This document shows, one piece after another, positions 5,367-6,815 of a DNA stretch of 6,815 bases (position 1 is the stretch's first letter; each line of letters starts with the position of its first letter). The notes beneath the pieces are model-generated. The model had not been told where the DNA came from. It saw only the letters and a program-made list of their open reading frames with translations, and did no database searches. A program made the translations under genes and the position numbers. Source of the DNA: an uncultured Caryophanales bacterium. GTDB lineage: Bacteria > Bacillota_I > Bacilli_A > RF39 > UBA660. The DNA is taken from the NCBI GenBank assembly GCA_947168625.1, contig CAMVMQ010000044.1:1-6815 (forward strand), given 5' to 3'.

Positions 5367-6815
5367 TTATACATTCAAAATACTTGCCATAATTCTTCTT
5401 CTTTTTTCTTATGTCTATACTTCATATTATCCTTTTAAATCAAAATATAGTCAAAAAGATAATATCTTTATTGGAACGGTAAAATCATATAAAATAAATG
5501 ATAATAATCTAATTATTAATCTAAATGCTAAAGAAGAAATAATAATCTATTATAATTATGAATCCCTAGTATTCAATAAACTAAATATTGGTGACAAAAT
5601 AAAAGTAGTAGGTACTATATCGAAACCTAAATCTAGTACTAATTTTAATACGTTTGATTATCAAAAATATTTATATCATAAAAAGATATATTATACCGTA
5701 AAAGCTTCTTCAATTGATAAACTAGAAAACAATGATAATATTATAAGTACCATTAAAAATATTATTAATGATAAAATCCAAAACTATAAAACAAAAGACT
5801 ATATAAGCACACTTCTACTTGGTAGTAATACTTTAGATAATGATACTAAATCTAATTATCGAACACTTGGAATATCTCATTTATTTAGTGCATCAGGTAT
5901 GCATATTAATTTAATTATAAGTGTTCTATATTACTATTTAAATAAAGTATCATATAATAAAAGGCTAAAATATATAATAAGTGATTTTGTTCTCGTATTA
6001 TATTTAATAATATCATTCTCATCATCACTTCTTCGAAGTACAATTACCTATATATTACTAACCATTAATGATATTTTTAAATTGAATATTAAAAAAATAG
6101 ATATCTTATTATTAACGCTATCAATCTGTCTTATTAGTAATCCATTTATTATCTATGATATCGGTTTTATTTATTCTTACATCATATCATTCTTTTTAAG
6201 TATCTTTCATCTAAAGGGTAATAATAAAATACTAAATATTTTCTATATAACACTAGTGGCTTTCTTAGTATCTATGCCCATAACTATTTATACAACATAC
6301 GAAATAAATTTCTTAAGTATTATTGTAAATATATTATTAACCCCCATATTGTCAGTTGTATTGTTACCTCTTAGTATCTTATCATTATTTATTCCTATCT
6401 TAGATGATTTATTGTATTTGATAACAAATACTTTGGAAAAAATATCTATATATCTAAGTAATATTAATATCTTAAAAATAATACTATCAAAACCAAATAT
6501 TATCTTAATAATTATCTATTATTTAGTTATAATTTATGTTTTAAAACGTCCTAAAATATTTTATTTAATTATTATCTTAATTTTTATTCATCATATATCA
6601 CCAAATCTAAACAGCAATTTAGAAATAACAATGTTTGATGTTGGACAAGGAGACTGTTTTTTAATAAGTTTTCCTCATAATAAAGGTAATATTATTATAG
6701 ATACAGGAAGCAGTAATGATTACCGAATTAAAAATGAAATAACCGTCTATCTAAAAAGTAGGGGAATAACTAAAATATCTTATCTAATTATTAGTCACGG
6801 TGATGAAGATCATAT
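5335..6815 (+). CDS. comEC: ComEC, DNA uptake channel/nuclease protein (3' end outside window)
   Basis: ComEC forms the transmembrane channel that imports single-stranded DNA during transformation. About 493 residues are visible without a stop; family members usually have ~700-780, so the C-terminal third is missing. One hydrophobic helix near residues 11-28 leads to an OB-like DUF4131 domain (about 40-125; FIGTVKSY, LNIGDKIKVVGTI, then NTFDYQKYLYHKKIYY). The competence domain follows: TLLLGSN, then HLFSASGMHI (182-191), with many helices to about residue 425. The metallo-beta-lactamase-like domain then starts with MFDVGQGD (433-440), DTGSS (456-460) and SHGDEDH (487-493), the metal-binding HxDxDH motif lying at the right edge. 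Start is TTG, overlapping comEA by 32 bases. No cysteine occurs before residue 265, so the N-terminal soluble domain has none. Compared with upstream genes, the coding strand is poorer in G and richer in C. Confidence 0.95.
   Translation, partial: MRRLKIILLSNYTFKILAIILLLFSYVYTSYYPFKSKYSQKDNIFIGTVKSYKINDNNLIINLNAKEEIIIYYNYESLVFNKLNIGDKIKVVGTISKPKSSTNFNTFDYQKYLYHKKIYYTVKASSIDKLENNDNIISTIKNIINDKIQNYKTKDYISTLLLGSNTLDNDTKSNYRTLGISHLFSASGMHINLIISVLYYYLNKVSYNKRLKYIISDFVLVLYLIISFSSSLLRSTITYILLTINDIFKLNIKKIDILLLTLSICLISNPFIIYDIGFIYSYIISFFLSIFHLKGNNKILNIFYITLVAFLVSMPITIYTTYEINFLSIIVNILLTPILSVVLLPLSILSLFIPILDDLLYLITNTLEKISIYLSNINILKIILSKPNIILIIIYYLVIIYVLKRPKIFYLIIILIFIHHISPNLNSNLEITMFDVGQGDCFLISFPHNKGNIIIDTGSSNDYRIKNEITVYLKSRGITKISYLIISHGDEDH

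Noticed and set aside
1..6815. Possible defence island, phage, integron or transposon
   Set aside because: No nuclease-helicase pair, integrase, transposase, terminal repeat or phage replication gene is seen. The nuclease-like motifs belong to ComEC.

Overview
The window is very AT-rich DNA from a bacterium with a Gram-positive, low-GC (Bacillota or Mycoplasmatota-like) gene style. It has consensus sigma-A promoters with TTGACT or TTGTTT boxes and TATAAT, strong GGAGG ribosome sites, and U-tract hairpin terminators. Its genes resemble those of reduced-genome gut Bacilli. TGA ends one gene and every tryptophan I read is TGG, so the code looks like table 11 rather than the mycoplasma/spiroplasma code. 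I cannot assign a genus. No rRNA, tRNA, CRISPR, insertion sequence or obvious phage replication gene is visible.

Layout. (1) 3-641 is the 3' end of a surface or appendage-type protein cut by the left edge, closed by a hairpin terminator. (2) 726-3259 is a tight three-gene operon: a complete cysteine desulfurase, an 83-residue thioredoxin-like CxxC protein, and an exported CPHC thioredoxin-fold domain fused to a six-helix CcdA/DsbD-like membrane domain. Both junctions overlap by exactly 14 bases and a strong terminator follows. (3) 3495-3980 is an unrecognised 161-residue protein with its own near-perfect promoter, ending in a bidirectional terminator. (4) 4010-4582 on the minus strand is a YigZ/IMPACT-family protein, read divergently from (5) 4701-6815, the late-competence operon comEA-comEC. 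comEC starts at TTG 5335 inside comEA and runs off the right edge within its metallo-beta-lactamase-like domain.

How the genes may work together. comEA and comEC encode the DNA receptor and the membrane channel of natural transformation. The desulfurase operon puts a persulfide-forming enzyme, a cytoplasmic dithiol protein and a transmembrane thiol-electron conduit under one transcript. This suggests coupled sulfur transfer and thiol redox, or delivery of reducing or oxidising equivalents across the membrane. That link is inference from gene order. It is the least routine content of the window, together with a cysteine cluster in ComEA and a ComEC whose N-terminal soluble domain has no cysteine.
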